From Neptunomonas antarctica (GTDB taxonomy: Bacteria; Pseudomonadota; Gammaproteobacteria; Pseudomonadales; Balneatricaceae): DNA of 64,000 nt. The translations under genes were made by a program, and so were the position numbers. The stretch is taken from assembly GCF_001305295.1 (NCBI RefSeq), contig NZ_LJSI01000036.1, forward strand, positions 52,892-116,891, in the 5' to 3' direction. Below the pieces are notes generated by a model. It had not been told where the DNA came from. It was given only the letters and a program-made list of their open reading frames with translations, and did not search any database. Below, one piece after another: positions 54,164-63,608 of this stretch (positions are counted from its first letter, which is position 1; every line of letters starts with the position of its first letter).

Positions 54164-54784
54164 ATGATAGATTATATCGCTGTTTTCATAACCTTTTTTG
54201 CAGTTATTGACCCGATTGGCACCATACCGGTCTTCATAGCCGTAACCGATAAATACGATCAAAAAACAAAACGTCGTGTTGCTTTGCTTGCAACGATCGT
54301 ATCGGCGTTTGTGTTGTTGTTTTTTATAGTGGGCGGCGAGTTATTGTTGAATGCATTGTCCATTCCGCTTCCCGCATTTCAAATATCGGGTGGGATTGTT
54401 TTATTTTTATTCGCGCTGAATATGATATTTGGTGATAGTAAACCAGATGAAGAGATAAAATTATTACAAAATTCCCATAAGGAAACCGCCATTTTTCCAC
54501 TCGCAGTACCTTCAATTGCAAGCCCGGGGGCGATGTTGGCGGCAGTGTTATTAACAAAAAACTCTGTATTTACTGTTTGGGAACAAATGCAAACAGCGTT
54601 AGTTATGTTGTCTGTTTTGATATTAGTTTACGTACTAATGATACTGGCTGGTTTTATTCATAGGCTTGTTGGTAATAGTGGTGCGAGCGTCATAAGCCGG
54701 GTCATGGGGCTTATTCTTACGTCTGTTGCTACCACCAACATACTAGCTGGTCTGGCTGAGTATTATAAATTTATACCATCGTAA
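54164..54784 (+). CDS. MarC family membrane protein
   Basis: 206 residues, six helices; MarC pattern: AVIDPIGTIPVFIAVT, ISGGIVLFLFALNMIFG, FPLAVPSIASPGAMLA and a final GLILTSVATTNILAGL. Not the multiple-resistance regulator despite the name; transport role unproven. Separate gene. Confidence 0.92.
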   Translation: MIDYIAVFITFFAVIDPIGTIPVFIAVTDKYDQKTKRRVALLATIVSAFVLLFFIVGGELLLNALSIPLPAFQISGGIVLFLFALNMIFGDSKPDEEIKLLQNSHKETAIFPLAVPSIASPGAMLAAVLLTKNSVFTVWEQMQTALVMLSVLILVYVLMILAGFIHRLVGNSGASVISRVMGLILTSVATTNILAGLAEYYKFIPS

Positions 54785-55034
54785 AATCATTGTTAGGCTG
54801 TTTTTTTGGGCCGAGTAACTCTACAAGTTACGGCGATTTTCAAGAGGAATAGCTTAAAAAGCACGTTCTGTTTAAGTTCTCTCCATATATCACTCTTTAT
54901 GCTTCAGAAGATAACTCTGGCATCGCTTAGCTGTTATTTTGATGAAATTAGTTTACGGTAGTGGGCTTATTCTGCTGGTTCGGCATTTGAGACGTAAAAT
55001 CGTGGTCAAAATCATTAAACAACAAGGAGTTGAA

Positions 55035-55376
55035 ATGGAATATTTTACAGGGGCGCTTAAAAAGTACGCAGATTTTACTGGCAGAGCACGGCGGAAAGAG
55101 TATTGGATGTTTATTCTTTTCTATATGATTTTTTATGCGATTTTGACTGTAATTGATTCATTCATTGGGACTATGCTTCTTTCATCTCTATATGCGCTGG
55201 GAATGCTTATACCAAGCATAAGTATTGCCGCAAGACGCTTGCACGATACGGGTAGGACTGGCTGGTGGCAGCTGATAGCATTTATTCCTCTTTTGGGTGC
55301 TATCGTCTTGATCGTTTTCCTGGCCCAGGATAGCCGCGAAGAAAACAAATTCGGTGCAAACCCCAAGTCCGCATAA
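55035..55376 (+). CDS. DUF805 membrane protein
   Basis: 113 residues with the DUF805 pattern: TGRARRKEYWMFILFYMIF, LYALGMLIPSISIAARRLHD, TGRTGWWQLIAFIPLLG, and FGANPKSA-type end. Three or four helices, function unknown. ATG 55035 follows AAGGAG; an in-frame start at 54939 would add 32 non-matching residues. Confidence 0.93.
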   Translation: MEYFTGALKKYADFTGRARRKEYWMFILFYMIFYAILTVIDSFIGTMLLSSLYALGMLIPSISIAARRLHDTGRTGWWQLIAFIPLLGAIVLIVFLAQDSREENKFGANPKSA

Positions 55377-55765
55377 AATTTAAGAAGGGTGGCGAGTATG
55401 CGCCCGATTAATGAAATGTATTGGGGGCGGTCAAAACGAAGTTTTGGCCGTCTGTAGTCACTCAAGTTTAACTATGCCTGTGTATTTTCCATTTCCGCTT
55501 AATAACGGTTCATTTTGCACGGTTATCCCATCACTTCTCTTATAGGTTTTGCTGTTGAGCATTCCCATCCCATCCCCTGATTTCTGATGACTTTTTTAGT
55601 ATCCAGATACCCTCCCTACAAACTGAATGAACGCGTGCAATTCAGATAATTGTTTATTTCGAGTTCAAATTTATTTTTTGATCTATACTGAATTATATTT
55701 TTAAAACATTGATCTTGATCATTATATTAGCGAATAACAATAAGGGTTAATATGGATGCGTTTTT
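55377..55765. other. Intergenic stretch with one hairpin
   Basis: CGGTCAAAAC (55428-55437), loop GAA, GTTTTGGCCG (55441-55450), 10 pairs with one T-G, about 50 bases past the DUF805 stop; no T-run. The rest is AT-rich leader of the REC-EAL gene; nothing else identified. Confidence 0.55.
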
Positions 55766-58018
55766 ATGACTAATAGTGATTTGTTTGAATTCGTCAACGA
55801 ATCGAATACAAGCGATTCTCATAGTGTGTCGTTACCTGCATGGAAAATTCTGAGTGTGGAGGATGATCAGAACTATCAGGATACATTGCTCTACAGTTTG
55901 CGTGATTTGAAGGTGATGCAGCGCCCGCTGCAAGTACTAACGGCTAATTCGGCTACGGGAGCGGCGGCGGTTCTGGCGCGTCATAACGATATTAATGTCA
56001 TTCTGCTGGATGTTGTGATGGAGACTGATGATGCCGGTTTGCGTCTGGTAGATACCATCCGTGAAGTGTTAGGCGATTCTGTGGTGCGGATTATTCTGCT
56101 CACAGGACAGCCAGGAATGATCCCCCGTCAAGATGTTATGCAGCGTTACGATATTGATGAGTACTGGTGTAAATCCGACCTGACCAGCGATAAGTTACAG
56201 ACTATTGTGGCCAGCCATATTCGTACTTACCAGTCAATTTATGAGCTTCATCAGGCGCGTAAGGGCCTGATGATGGTTGTTGATGCCGCTCGTGCGATCA
56301 CCAGTAAACAGAATTTGGTTGAATTTGGGCATACCGTGTTAGAGGAGATCGGTCGAATTATCGGTGTCTCCTGTGGCGGTGGTATTCTCTGTGCTGCAGA
56401 TAATAATAACGATGATCCGTTACAGGCAGAGGTTATTGCTACCAGCGGCACGTATGGCGAGTTTGATGGCAGCATCGAAGGTTTTTTAGCACAGGGCTGT
56501 GATACAAAGGCGGATATAGTTTCTGCTGCGCTTCGCAAGGCAGTGGCAACTGAGCAGCATCAGTTCTATCCCGGCTTCAATGTACTCTATTTTGATACCT
56601 CAGCACTTGACCATCATCGGCAGCGATACATGATGATAGTCGATTCTGAGCAACCACTCGATAAGAATAATCTAAATTTACTGAAGGTTTTTAGTGAGAA
56701 TATACGTAGTGGATTTACCAATGTGGCGTTGACGAATCGTCTCGGCGATTTGGCCTACAAGGATCAGGAGTTGCAGATTCACAATCGTAACTGGCTACTG
56801 CGTGAGCTTAATATAATGAAAACGACGGAGCGCTCCAGTGGCATCATGATCATGGTGGACGTTAAACACTGCAAAGAGATGGAAATTACCATCGGTAATA
56901 TTCATGCCCGGCAATTGTTAACGCAACTTTGTCAGAATCTGATGCTTGCCTGTCCACAATGCTATGCGATTGCTCGTACTGATGATCATTCGTTCGCACT
57001 ACTGACGCATAACAATGCTCCGGATGAAGAGTGCTTAAATAAGTTGGCCGATCAGTGTATTAATATTGATGGTCTGGATCACTATCTGCATCTGACCGTG
57101 GCACGGGTTGATCTGGAGCTATTGGCTGAAGAAGAAGCCGAGAGAATTGTGCATCTGGCAGAAGCGGTGATTTATCAGGCAGGTCAGCAGCACAAACGGG
57201 TTATGAGCTATCAGCCGGTTATGCTGGAACAGATTACCTCCCGCCATCAGTTGTTAAGGGAATTACAGGTCGCGATACAGAACCGTGATATGTTTCTGGT
57301 GCTGCAGCCTAAAGTGCATCTGGTTAGCCGTCAGGTAGTCGGCTTTGAAGCGTTGCTACGCTGGCAGCGTCCGGATGGTAGTTTTGTCCCTCCAGATCAG
57401 TTTATTCCTCTTGCTGAAACATCGGGTTTAATTAGCCGGATCGACACAGAGGTGCTGGAAATGACCTTTGTAGCAATTGAAGCACTACAGGCTGCAGGTA
57501 TTGCGCTACCCATTTCATTTAATGCGACCTGTGCAGATCTAATGAACGGCCAGTATGTAGCGACTATTTTTAACGCCGTTAGCAGCGGGCGGATTGATCC
57601 GGTGCTGCTTGATATTGAGATTACCGAGTCGCAGGCAATGGAGGATTATGAAAAGATTAATCCGCTACTTCATCGATTTGTTGAGTTGGGGATGGGGGTT
57701 AGTATCGATGATTTTGGCACGGGTTACTCATCGCTTGCGCATGTTACCAAGCTATCGGCTACCACGCTGAAGGTAGATCGTTCCTTTGTATCAGCGATGT
57801 TGGATGAAGATCAGGCTGGCTCGCATGTGGTTGATATGGTGCTGCAATTGGGTGAGAAATTTGGCTTTATGATTGTTGCGGAAGGGATTGAAACCGAGAC
57901 AGAATGCGAGCAACTGATAGGCAAAGGCTGTTTGCAGGGACAAGGGTACCTATTTGCCAAACCGATGCCTCTTAACGTCCTGATCGACTGGCTTAAACCG
58001 GAGCTATCTTGTGCGTAG
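55766..58018 (+). CDS. Response regulator with REC, DUF3369, degenerate GGDEF and EAL domains
   Basis: 750 residues. REC domain (about 26-155) with acidic pair Glu32-Asp33-Asp34, phospho-acceptor Asp82 (LLDVVME) and Lys136; DUF3369 (about 165-310, GAF-like); degenerate GGDEF (about 325-465, signature replaced by RTDDHSFAL); EAL (about 495-745) with GFEALLRWQ, FNATCADL, IEITESQ, DDFGTGYSSL, KVDRSFV and AEGIET, all catalytic residues of a c-di-GMP phosphodiesterase kept. Phosphorylation from the kinase 13 bases downstream probably controls phosphodiesterase activity. Confidence 0.93.
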   Translation: MTNSDLFEFVNESNTSDSHSVSLPAWKILSVEDDQNYQDTLLYSLRDLKVMQRPLQVLTANSATGAAAVLARHNDINVILLDVVMETDDAGLRLVDTIREVLGDSVVRIILLTGQPGMIPRQDVMQRYDIDEYWCKSDLTSDKLQTIVASHIRTYQSIYELHQARKGLMMVVDAARAITSKQNLVEFGHTVLEEIGRIIGVSCGGGILCAADNNNDDPLQAEVIATSGTYGEFDGSIEGFLAQGCDTKADIVSAALRKAVATEQHQFYPGFNVLYFDTSALDHHRQRYMMIVDSEQPLDKNNLNLLKVFSENIRSGFTNVALTNRLGDLAYKDQELQIHNRNWLLRELNIMKTTERSSGIMIMVDVKHCKEMEITIGNIHARQLLTQLCQNLMLACPQCYAIARTDDHSFALLTHNNAPDEECLNKLADQCINIDGLDHYLHLTVARVDLELLAEEEAERIVHLAEAVIYQAGQQHKRVMSYQPVMLEQITSRHQLLRELQVAIQNRDMFLVLQPKVHLVSRQVVGFEALLRWQRPDGSFVPPDQFIPLAETSGLISRIDTEVLEMTFVAIEALQAAGIALPISFNATCADLMNGQYVATIFNAVSSGRIDPVLLDIEITESQAMEDYEKINPLLHRFVELGMGVSIDDFGTGYSSLAHVTKLSATTLKVDRSFVSAMLDEDQAGSHVVDMVLQLGEKFGFMIVAEGIETETECEQLIGKGCLQGQGYLFAKPMPLNVLIDWLKPELSCA

Positions 58019-58031
58019 AGGGTGACAGATC

Positions 58032-59966
58032 ATGCATAGGATAGAGAAAAGTCTGCAGCGCTTACGTAAAAATGTACAGCTACTGGCAGTCGTCATGCTG
58101 TGTGGTGTGGTACTGGTTAGCGTGTTGGTTTATCAGACGCTGCTGCAGCAGAAAGTCAGCAATCTGATGCGCCAGCAGGAAAATCAGCAAATCGAAGCCA
58201 TGGCGTTACTTCACCGAGAACTGGGAAATATTACTAACCTGGCAAACTTGCTTTACAAGAATCGAGCTCTACAGAAAGAGTTATCAGTGAATCGGCCAAC
58301 GGTCGATATTGCTGCCGTAAACGATCTGTTTATTGAGTTTGGTATCGCTGTCGGGGATCTTCAACAGGTGCGTTGGCTAGATAGCAGCGGGATGGAGCGT
58401 GCACGGGTTGATTGGACAGAGTCATCTGATGATAAAATGGCGTGGTCTGTATCGTCTTTGCAGGATAAAAGTAACCGCTACTACGTTATCAATGCATTAC
58501 AGATGCCTCCATCAGAGGTTTATATCTCCTCGATTGATCTGAATATAGAGCATGGTCGTGTAGTCGAGCCCTATGACCCGACGGTGCGCGCTGGCATCCG
58601 GACCGGAGAGGGAGACGGGCTGGTAAAAGGACTATTACTGATTAACTACCATCTAAATGAATTGCTGGCACGGATTCGTGCACTCAATAGTAGTACGATG
58701 CGTATAACTCTGGTGGATAGTGAAGGCTACTGGATTGTAAATCCGATGTCTTCTATGCAGTGGGGTCGAGACTTGCAGCAGCCAGATAATAACCTGCAAA
58801 AACAGCAACCTGATCTGTGGCAATCAATGCTTAAAAACCCCACTCAGATTGACATGCACTATAATAATACGCTGGTCAGTTATCAGCGCATCAACCTCAG
58901 TCATACCGATATAGATGATAAGCAAAGTCGCGTCTACCTGATGACAGAAACGCCAGCTACTGTAATGTGGGAAAATAAGAGGGATGCGCTGATCCCGACC
59001 ATTTTTTTGGCGTTGATGTTTTTTTTATTCAACGGCGCGCTACTTAGACGTGACTATAGGTTTCGGCTGTCGTTGTTGAAGTTGAATCAGCAGTTAGCGA
59101 ATGAAAAAGCGGAGTTGTCTAGCGTCAATGAAACGTTGGGCCGTACATTGGAACAGCAGCAAATGTTGCAGGATGACCTCGTGGAATCACGCAAACTTTC
59201 CTCATTAGGAATGATGGTTGCAGGCGTGGCGCATGAGTTAAATACGCCGATCGGTGGAGCGCTGATTGCCATTACCAGTCAGCATGAACGTTTGGCTGTA
59301 CTGAGCAGGGCAATAGAGGAAGGGTTGACCCGTAAGATGCTGGATGACTATCTGAGTAATGCAGAGCAGGGAATAGTGTTGGCAGAAAGTAACCTGAACC
59401 GCTCGGCAAATTTAGTGAAGCGGTTTAAACGTCTGGCGATCGACCGTGTCAGTGAAGATATAGTAAAATTTCAGCTCAAACAGGTGGTTGATGATCTGTT
59501 ACTGTCCCTGCATTCACGGCTGAAAACTGCCGGAGTTGATGCCGTCTTCCATAGCGAAAAACCAATCACTCTCTGTGGTTATCCTGGGATACTGTCGCAA
59601 ATTTTACAAAATCTAATAGACAATGCAATGATCCACGGTTTGGATCAACGCAGAGGAGCGAGGATAGTGCTCGCTGCCCGGGTGGTAGAGAGTCAGGTGG
59701 AATTGACGGTGACCGATAACGGTAGTGGCATTGAACTCGACATTCTGGATACGATTTTTGACCCGTTTGTTACCAGCAACCGGAGTGATGGCAGTACAGG
59801 GTTGGGACTTCATCTTGTGCACCAATGGGTGACTCAGTTAATGTCAGGCTCTATACGAACTGAAACACCAGAAGAGGGAGGTTGTCGCTTTGTTATTCGT
59901 TTTCCAACGCACGTGCCGGCAGAGCAAGCTTCCATGCCTTCTGGCACTGCATCATCAGTTTTCTAA
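58032..59966 (+). CDS. Sensor histidine kinase
   Basis: 644 residues. Membrane helix (about 17-37), large periplasmic sensor domain (about 40-315, double-PAS/Cache-like), second helix (about 318-336), coiled coil (about 350-390), H-box VAGVAHELNTPIGG with His401, and HATPase with N-box NLIDNAMIHGL, G1 DNGSGIELDILDTIFDPF, G2 GSTGLGLHLVHQW. Pairs with the REC-DUF3369-EAL protein upstream as a two-component system setting c-di-GMP. Signal unknown. Confidence 0.94.
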   Translation: MHRIEKSLQRLRKNVQLLAVVMLCGVVLVSVLVYQTLLQQKVSNLMRQQENQQIEAMALLHRELGNITNLANLLYKNRALQKELSVNRPTVDIAAVNDLFIEFGIAVGDLQQVRWLDSSGMERARVDWTESSDDKMAWSVSSLQDKSNRYYVINALQMPPSEVYISSIDLNIEHGRVVEPYDPTVRAGIRTGEGDGLVKGLLLINYHLNELLARIRALNSSTMRITLVDSEGYWIVNPMSSMQWGRDLQQPDNNLQKQQPDLWQSMLKNPTQIDMHYNNTLVSYQRINLSHTDIDDKQSRVYLMTETPATVMWENKRDALIPTIFLALMFFLFNGALLRRDYRFRLSLLKLNQQLANEKAELSSVNETLGRTLEQQQMLQDDLVESRKLSSLGMMVAGVAHELNTPIGGALIAITSQHERLAVLSRAIEEGLTRKMLDDYLSNAEQGIVLAESNLNRSANLVKRFKRLAIDRVSEDIVKFQLKQVVDDLLLSLHSRLKTAGVDAVFHSEKPITLCGYPGILSQILQNLIDNAMIHGLDQRRGARIVLAARVVESQVELTVTDNGSGIELDILDTIFDPFVTSNRSDGSTGLGLHLVHQWVTQLMSGSIRTETPEEGGCRFVIRFPTHVPAEQASMPSGTASSVF

Positions 59967-60041
59967 AATTAATCCATTATTGCAATACCTAATAGGGGCG
60001 TATGATAGCCTTAATTGTTTACCAAAGAAGGGAGTTTGATA

Positions 60042-60464
60042 ATGAAAGCAATTTATACTGCTGAAGCGACAACAACAGGCGGCCGTGAAGGTCAATCCAC
60101 GTCTTCTGATAACAAACTTTCCGTAACGCTTTCAACGCCAAAAGCGTTGGGTGGTAATGATGGAGCAGGCACTAATCCAGAACAACTGTTTGCTGCTGGC
60201 TATTCCGCATGCTTTATCGGCGCGATGAAGCATGTGGCAGCGGCAGACAAGATCAGCCTGCCTGCCGATCTTTCTATCAATGCTCATGTCGGTATTGGTG
60301 AAAATCCGAAAGGCGTCGGTTTTGCTATTAGCGTGGTATTAAATGTCAGCGTGCCGGGTATGGATAATACGGCAGCAACGGCACTGGTTGAGAAAGCACA
60401 TCAGGTGTGCCCATACTCCAACGCCACGCGCGGAAATGTTGATGTTGTAATAAATATAATATAA
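60042..60464 (+). CDS. ohr: Organic hydroperoxide resistance protein
   Basis: 140 residues, OsmC/Ohr family. Thiol peroxidase that reduces organic hydroperoxides, with the two redox cysteines in GYSACFIGAM and HQVCPYSNATRGN. The start at 60042 (AAGGGAG before it) gives the standard MKAIYTAEATTTGGREG N-terminus; an in-frame start at 60015 precedes the ribosome site. No MarR-type ohrR gene is adjacent. Own terminator. Confidence 0.95.
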   Translation: MKAIYTAEATTTGGREGQSTSSDNKLSVTLSTPKALGGNDGAGTNPEQLFAAGYSACFIGAMKHVAAADKISLPADLSINAHVGIGENPKGVGFAISVVLNVSVPGMDNTAATALVEKAHQVCPYSNATRGNVDVVINII

Positions 60465-60505
60465 TAATACTGTTACAAAATAATAGATTATATCTATTAA
60501 GTAAT

Positions 60506-60545
60506 AAAAAGCCTCACTCTATATAATAAATAGGTGAGGCTTTTT
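60506..60545 (+). terminator. Intrinsic terminator after ohr
   Basis: AAAAAGCCTCAC (60506-60517) pairs with GTGAGGCTTTTT (60534-60545); bidirectional shape, 56 bases before the convergent msrB stop, so it may serve both genes. Confidence 0.9.
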
Positions 60546-60600
60546 CGTAACTTCTATACGGTTTTAAAATAAAATCGACAAAGGTGAATATTTATCAATA

Positions 60601-61092
60601 TTACGCCGCCTTGAATACTAATGAAACGCCGTTTAAGCAATGACGCTTACCGGTAGGTGCGGGGCCATCATCAAAGATATGGCCTAAATGACCTCCGCAG
60701 CGGCGGCAGTGAGCTTCGATGCGCGTTGAGAAAAGGGTGTTGTCTTCTTTTGTACCAATGGCTTTAGGCAAGCTTTGAGAAAAACTCGGCCAGCCGGTGC
60801 CGCTTTCGTACTTGGTTTTAGCATCGTATAGCGCTAAATCACATCCCTTACAATGATACACACCCGCGCGTTTTTCCATCAATAATGGGCTGGTGCCCGA
60901 ACGCTCTGTGGCTTCCTGGCGCAAGACCTTAAATTCCATATCGCTTAATAATTCACGCCACTCTTGTTCTGTACGTGTTATTTCGAACGTTTCATTGCCG
61001 CTGGCGATAGCCGGCCCTGACACCATGGATAAGCGCGCTAACGAAAGAGCGGTTACACCTTGTATTAAAAAGTTACGACGGTTCATTTGCAT
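60601..61092 (-). CDS. msrB: Peptide-methionine (R)-S-oxide reductase, Tat-exported
   Basis: 163 residues. N-terminal twin-arginine signal (MNRRNFLIQGVTALSLARLS) then a complete MsrB domain: zinc knuckles CKGC and CRRCGGHLGHIF, substrate region GTGWPSF, and catalytic cysteine in KRHCLNGVSLVF. Reduces methionine-R-sulfoxide in periplasmic proteins. AAGGAG lies 4-9 bases before ATG 61092. Directly upstream on the same strand are the remains of an ECF sigma factor and RskA anti-sigma gene, suggesting it was once their target operon. Confidence 0.95.
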   Translation of the reverse strand: MQMNRRNFLIQGVTALSLARLSMVSGPAIASGNETFEITRTEQEWRELLSDMEFKVLRQEATERSGTSPLLMEKRAGVYHCKGCDLALYDAKTKYESGTGWPSFSQSLPKAIGTKEDNTLFSTRIEAHCRRCGGHLGHIFDDGPAPTGKRHCLNGVSLVFKAA

Positions 61093-61104
61093 GATCTCCT
61101 TACG

Positions 61105-61335
61105 TTAAATCGCCTGTACAGTAGCGGTTACGAGTACCGTGCCTGTGGGTTGTCCTGTTGGCAAGCCACCAAGGGGCTCATCAGATAGCGCGAGTGTCGC
61201 AGCCATAGTTTGTAGAGCTAGATCTATGGGTAACAAAGTATCCTGAAATGTGGTGTCTGCTGTTATTCATTCAGCTCTTGTCAGTAGGCCTAAGGACACA
61301 GTTAGTTTGTCACCTGCAATCAACCAAAGTTCAAT
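61105..61335 (-). pseudogene. Anti-sigma-K factor RskA, C-terminal remnant
   Basis: Minus-strand frame ending at 61105: DIELWLIAGDKLTVSLGLL, an in-frame TGA, then LALSDEPLGGLPTGQPTG and TVLVTATV. This is the typical end of RskA-type anti-sigma proteins (ELWL, VSLGLL, GG-PTG-PTG-V). N-terminal part and membrane helix are missing; a TAG lies just before the piece. It ends 12 bases before msrB. Confidence 0.78.
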
Positions 61336-61374
61336 ATCACGACGGGGCTAGGTTGCTATTTAGCTGAGGTTATA

Positions 61375-61515
61375 AGCACAAGATATAAGCTTGATGTTGT
61401 TGAGCGTTGGCTCATACCTGTTAAAGGTCTCTTGCAATACGTCTCCTGCAAGTTCTCTGTCATTGAATACACGGAAGCAAATACTGAAAAGCTTCGCTGA
61501 TGTTGCATTATATTA
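61375..61515 (-). pseudogene. ECF sigma factor, region 2 remnant
   Basis: Minus-strand frame YNATSAKLFSICFRVFNDRE then LAGDVLQETFNRYEPT, matching the region 2 start of ECF sigma factors (Y-TSAKLF--C-R---DR--AEDVLQE-F). The remainder (regions 2.4-4) is deleted; the RskA remnant follows within about 40 bases. Order sigma, anti-sigma, msrB is that of an intact ECF operon. Confidence 0.72.
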
Positions 61516-61844
61516 CTGAGAAAAAGTATCTCTGTTGCCGGGCTATAGGTGCAATAAAGCGTTCTACAAGTCTGCTCGATTACATTATCGTGATGGTATG
61601 CAAAACCTTCATTAAAACCTGTATTGAATATGTATTAATCTTAATTCTAAAAGATTGAATTGATTGATTAATGAACAATTATGAAATTAAGTTCCTTAAA
61701 ATATTAAATTTAATATTTACGAAACATTTTAGTAATATTTGAACGTTAGGATGCTCACAATATTTAAATACGAGCAGTAATTTCAATAATTACTGCTACG
61801 TATTTTAATATTTATATTTACCTATTATTGAGGCAGTATTGTAA
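61516..61844. other. AT-rich leader before the DUF2057 gene
   Basis: About 330 bases; contains an inverted repeat around AGCAGTAATTTCAATAATTACTGCT (61774-61797 region) just upstream of the gene, which may be an mRNA hairpin or operator. No gene seen. Confidence 0.5.
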
Positions 61845-62543
61845 ATGAGTCTGACTAAAAGCTGTTTGTTGATCTCTTTGATATCTGTGGCCGTTAATGT
61901 TAATGCAGATATTACGTTATATTCTGGGGAAGGTGTTTCGTTATTAGCTATCAATGGTCATGAGATTAAAAGTGGGAATTTCCTAGATGGTCAAAATTCT
62001 ATTCACTTAGAAAATGGCACCCATCAACTGGTGGCGCAGTATACAGCTGAGATCAGTAAAGACGGTGATTTCGAGATCGAAAAGACATCGACACAAATTA
62101 TTGTTTTCAAAGCTGATAATGCCATGCTGCAACTCAGCGCTCCAAAATTGTCAACATATAAAGAACTAGATGATTTCAACAAGCAGATGAATTGGAAGTT
62201 GTTTGACCAGAAAGCTAATGTTGCTTTTTCTTTTACGTCAGATGAATTGAAGAAAGAGGGTATTCAGTTCTCAAGAGATTATGAGCGCGAACTGTCGCGC
62301 TTTAATAATTCAGCATCTCCTGCTGCGCTTTCTAGCCTTTCGAAAGAAAGATATCCAAATAATAATCCTTCAGGTAATAATTCGTCCACCGGTAGTATTA
62401 TCCATTCAGTTTCATTAGATGATTCTGGAGTAAATACAGTAGATTCGAATAATATACCTGAGGGAATGCTCAAATATTGGTATACGCAAGCTGATATAAA
62501 AACGCAGAAAGCTTTTATTAAATGGTTAAAAGTTAATCAGTAA
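61845..62543 (+). CDS. DUF2057 family exported protein
   Basis: 232 residues with signal peptide ending VNAD. DUF2057 (YccT-like) pattern: ITLYSGEGVSLLAINGHEIK, LENGTHQLVAQYTAEI, and a YWYTQADIKTQKAFIKWL end. Low-complexity Asn/Ser stretch near 165-180. YccT-type proteins are linked to surface/curli regulation in enterobacteria; role here unknown. AT-rich like the following porin leader. Confidence 0.85.
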   Translation: MSLTKSCLLISLISVAVNVNADITLYSGEGVSLLAINGHEIKSGNFLDGQNSIHLENGTHQLVAQYTAEISKDGDFEIEKTSTQIIVFKADNAMLQLSAPKLSTYKELDDFNKQMNWKLFDQKANVAFSFTSDELKKEGIQFSRDYERELSRFNNSASPAALSSLSKERYPNNNPSGNNSSTGSIIHSVSLDDSGVNTVDSNNIPEGMLKYWYTQADIKTQKAFIKWLKVNQ

Positions 62544-62579
62544 CTAATACACTTTTTTAAATAAATCACGACATTTTAA

Positions 62580-62601
62580 TCCCGTCTATTTGATGGGCGG
62601 G
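62580..62601 (+). terminator. Weak hairpin between the DUF2057 gene and the porin gene
   Basis: CCCGTC ... GGCGGG stem with a short loop after the DUF2057 stop, followed by TATTATTTTG; possible terminator. Confidence 0.45.
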
Positions 62602-62654
62602 TATTATTTTGCTTATTTTAAATGAATTTAAACTTTTTTTAATTGGAGAAATAA

Positions 62655-63608
62655 ATGAAAAAGCTGATTTTATCTGCTGCTATTGCTGTAGTTGCCGCCA
62701 CTTCTGTTAACGCTGCTACTGTATACGATGCTAAAGGCCTTAAATATGATATTAAAGGTGACTGGCAGATTCAGCTTCGTCAGAAAGCAGGTGACGGCAA
62801 TAAGGCCGATGTTGAATTTGATGACTTAGAAATCAAAAACCGCATCACTTATGACCTGCAAGATGGTATGTCAGCATTCGGGCAGTTGGATTTTGGTTTC
62901 AAAGATGCGGCTGAGGGTGAACAATCAGGTGATAAGCTGGAAGAAGCCTACCTGGGTTTAAAATATAACAATGTATCGGTATCGATTGGTAAGCAAAACT
63001 TCGCAGTCGATAGCTTTGGTATTGAAGAAGCTTACGAAAGCATAGCAAAACCCATTAAAGATGATGCTTTTGATAAAACGGAAACCAGCGGTAACGATGT
63101 TGTGCGTATGGATGTTGTTATGGATAACCTGACTTTCATCGTATCAACTGAAATATCTGCTGACGGTGCTTCTAGTTCTACTGACGGTGAAGGTTTTGAC
63201 ATGTTAGTAGCGACTGAAGTCGCGGGCGTTAAAATGGCGGCTGCTTATCAGGATTATTCTGATTTCTCAGATGACTTCACTGTTTGGGGTCTAAGCGCTT
63301 CTTATGATCTGGGTATGGCTACTATTGCAGCAGATTACAGCGTTCAGGAAGATCAGGATAACAATGAATATAAATTAATTAATGTGGCAACCACTTTTAA
63401 AGTAGCGGCTACAACAAAGATGGCTATTGGTTTAGTCAGTGTTAAAGAAACGGCTGCATCGGTTGATACCGATACTTTTGGTTGGTACACCAATGTAACT
63501 TATAAGTTTCCAGCGCAGAAAAACGTCAGACTTTTTGCTGAGATTGGTGACACTGATGGCGATAACGTAGATCTGGGTTACCTGGCCGGTATTCGTCTTA
63601 AGTTCTAA
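62655..63608 (+). CDS. Gram-negative porin
   Basis: 317 residues. Signal peptide MKKLILSAAIAVVAATSVNAA; mature beta-barrel starts VYDAKGLKYDIKGDWQIQLR, includes FGQLDFGFKDA, EAYLGLKYNNVSVSIGKQNF and the PESIAKPIKDDAF constriction-like region, and ends LAGIRLKF with the C-terminal phenylalanine needed for barrel insertion. Acidic overall, as in marine general porins. TTGGAG precedes the ATG. Confidence 0.94.
   Translation: MKKLILSAAIAVVAATSVNAATVYDAKGLKYDIKGDWQIQLRQKAGDGNKADVEFDDLEIKNRITYDLQDGMSAFGQLDFGFKDAAEGEQSGDKLEEAYLGLKYNNVSVSIGKQNFAVDSFGIEEAYESIAKPIKDDAFDKTETSGNDVVRMDVVMDNLTFIVSTEISADGASSSTDGEGFDMLVATEVAGVKMAAAYQDYSDFSDDFTVWGLSASYDLGMATIAADYSVQEDQDNNEYKLINVATTFKVAATTKMAIGLVSVKETAASVDTDTFGWYTNVTYKFPAQKNVRLFAEIGDTDGDNVDLGYLAGIRLKF

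Noticed and set aside
60471..60480. GTTACAAAA as a second Ter-like core
   Set aside because: Only seven consensus bases match; no support.
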